This document shows positions 63,434 through 64,000 of a stretch of DNA of 64,000 nucleotides, in pieces; positions within the stretch are counted from its first letter, which is position 1; the number at the start of each line of letters is the position of its first letter. Position numbers and translations under genes: made by a program. The DNA is from Flavobacterium pisciphilum (GTDB lineage: Bacteria; Bacteroidota; Bacteroidia; Flavobacteriales; Flavobacteriaceae), in the NCBI RefSeq assembly GCF_020905345.1, contig NZ_JAJJMO010000001.1:4340001-4404000 (forward strand), given 5' to 3'. The notes beneath the pieces are model-generated. The model saw nothing but the letters and a program-made list of their open reading frames with translations. It was not told the DNA's origin and did not search any database.

Positions 63434-63472
63434 AAAAGAAAACCCGCTTCATTGAAGCGGGTTTTCTTTTTT
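63434..63472. terminator. bidirectional terminator between DUF721 and ndk
   Basis: AAGAAAACCCGCTTC and GAAGCGGGTTTTCTT form a perfect GC-centred stem with a tiny loop. A-runs and T-runs on both sides suit the converging transcripts. The preceding 180 bp hold only low-complexity repeats (ACTTGAATTAA repeated) and no gene. Confidence 0.9.
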
Positions 63473-63523
63473 GATTTAAACTTGACTAAGAAATCTAAGC
63501 CAGTCTACAATCTAAGGTTTAAA

Positions 63524-63943
63524 TTAGAATTGCTCTCTTCCAGCAAAATGAAATGCACCTTCGATAGCAGCATTTTCATCGCTATCAGAACCGTGAACTG
63601 CATTTTCTCCGATAGAAGTTGCATATGCTTTACGAATTGTTCCTTCAGCAGCTTCAGCAGGGTTTGTAGCTCCGATTAAAGTTCTGAAATCTTCAACAGC
63701 GTTGTCTTTTTCTAAAATTGCAGCAACGATTGGTCCACGAGACATGAACTCTACTAATTCACCATAGAAAGGTCTTTCTGAGTGAACTGAGTAAAATGCT
63801 TTAGCATCAGCTACAGTTAATTGAGTTAATTTTAATGAAACGATTTTAAATCCTCCATTAGTAATCATTGCTAAGATATTTCCGATGTGTCCGTTTTGAA
63901 CTGCATCTGGCTTAATCATTGTAAAAGTTCTATTTGTTGCCAT
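63524..63943 (-). CDS. ndk: nucleoside diphosphate kinase
   Basis: This 139-aa enzyme interconverts NTPs and dNTPs using the phosphohistidine H117 in NAVHGSDS. The start [18 protein letters not shown] and [18 protein letters not shown] are typical. It converges with the DUF721 gene. Length and all active-site residues are normal. Confidence 0.97.
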   Translation of the reverse strand: MATNRTFTMIKPDAVQNGHIGNILAMITNGGFKIVSLKLTQLTVADAKAFYSVHSERPFYGELVEFMSRGPIVAAILEKDNAVEDFRTLIGATNPAEAAEGTIRKAYATSIGENAVHGSDSDENAAIEGAFHFAGREQF

Positions 63944-63966
63944 TTTTGTTTTTATTAAATTTTGTG

Positions 63967-63974
63967 CAAAAATA
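63967..63974 (-). promoter_or_regulatory. -7 promoter box of ndk
   Basis: The minus strand reads TATTTTTG, an exact TAnnTTTG match 23 bp before the ndk ATG. The -33 region lies at or beyond the window edge. Confidence 0.4.
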
Positions 63975-64000
63975 GACTTTTTTTATGAATTGAATTTAAT

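Overview
The window is low-GC DNA from a Bacteroidota chromosome, almost certainly a Flavobacterium or close relative. Support: promoters of the Bacteroidota type (TTTG then TAnnTTTG), the gene order rpmB-rpmG-DUF4295-ftsY, a HYC_CC_PP-type protein ahead of an RND efflux operon, a TonB-type receptor, and small dispersed intergenic repeats of a kind I recognise from Flavobacterium. I saw no rRNA, tRNA or CRISPR array.

Bases 1-21143 look like a genomic island. It opens with the 3' part of an ATPase gene overlapping an HNH nuclease gene (a Septu/PtuAB-like anti-phage pair), then a frameshifted DUF4145 gene, two unrecognised genes (a polytopic membrane protein and a secreted protein) and a tyrosine recombinase (6422-7825, minus). 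Right of the recombinase lies a 13-kb segment bounded by two 64-bp direct repeats (8118-8181 and 21080-21143, 63/64 identical, each with an internal inverted repeat). Between them is one minus-strand series of seven tightly packed genes: hsdR, hsdM, hsdS, a small unknown gene, an anti-phage dCTP deaminase, mcrB and mcrC. Three unrelated DNA-level defences therefore appear to share one transcript inside a recombination-bounded cassette, next to a recombinase with its own 12-bp direct repeats.

Bases 21446-38236 are mostly ordinary chromosome: a TonB-type receptor with a secreted histidine phosphatase; a CBS-domain histidine kinase; a divergent MocR regulator/GNAT pair; and a heavy-metal or drug RND efflux operon (HYC_CC_PP protein, TolC, RND pump, adaptor, TRASH-like lipoprotein). 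These are followed by three tandem non-coding repeats and a minus-strand group ending in the carrier-less tip of a phospholipase A2-like polymorphic toxin with a membrane-anchored propeller protein 12 bp downstream.

Bases 39017-50520 hold the most striking locus outside the island. Ten paralogous secreted proteins lie head to tail on the minus strand with gaps of 0-18 bp. They share signal-peptide modules, 'GIGT' beta-repeat modules and one of two conserved coiled-coil C-termini, combined differently in each gene. Two carry three copies of an exact 255-bp repeat unit. It reads like a recombining library of fibre-like surface proteins.

Bases 50669-64000 are core genome: an HGSNAT-like membrane protein, DUF4272, two small secreted proteins beside a 13-copy heptamer repeat, a glycosyltransferase, a 2-oxoacid dehydrogenase E2, a DnaQ-like exonuclease, an FAH hydrolase with an Hpt protein, cinA, ribosomal proteins L28 and L33, DUF4295, ftsY, a small membrane protein, a lipoprotein, a DUF721/DciA-like protein and ndk.
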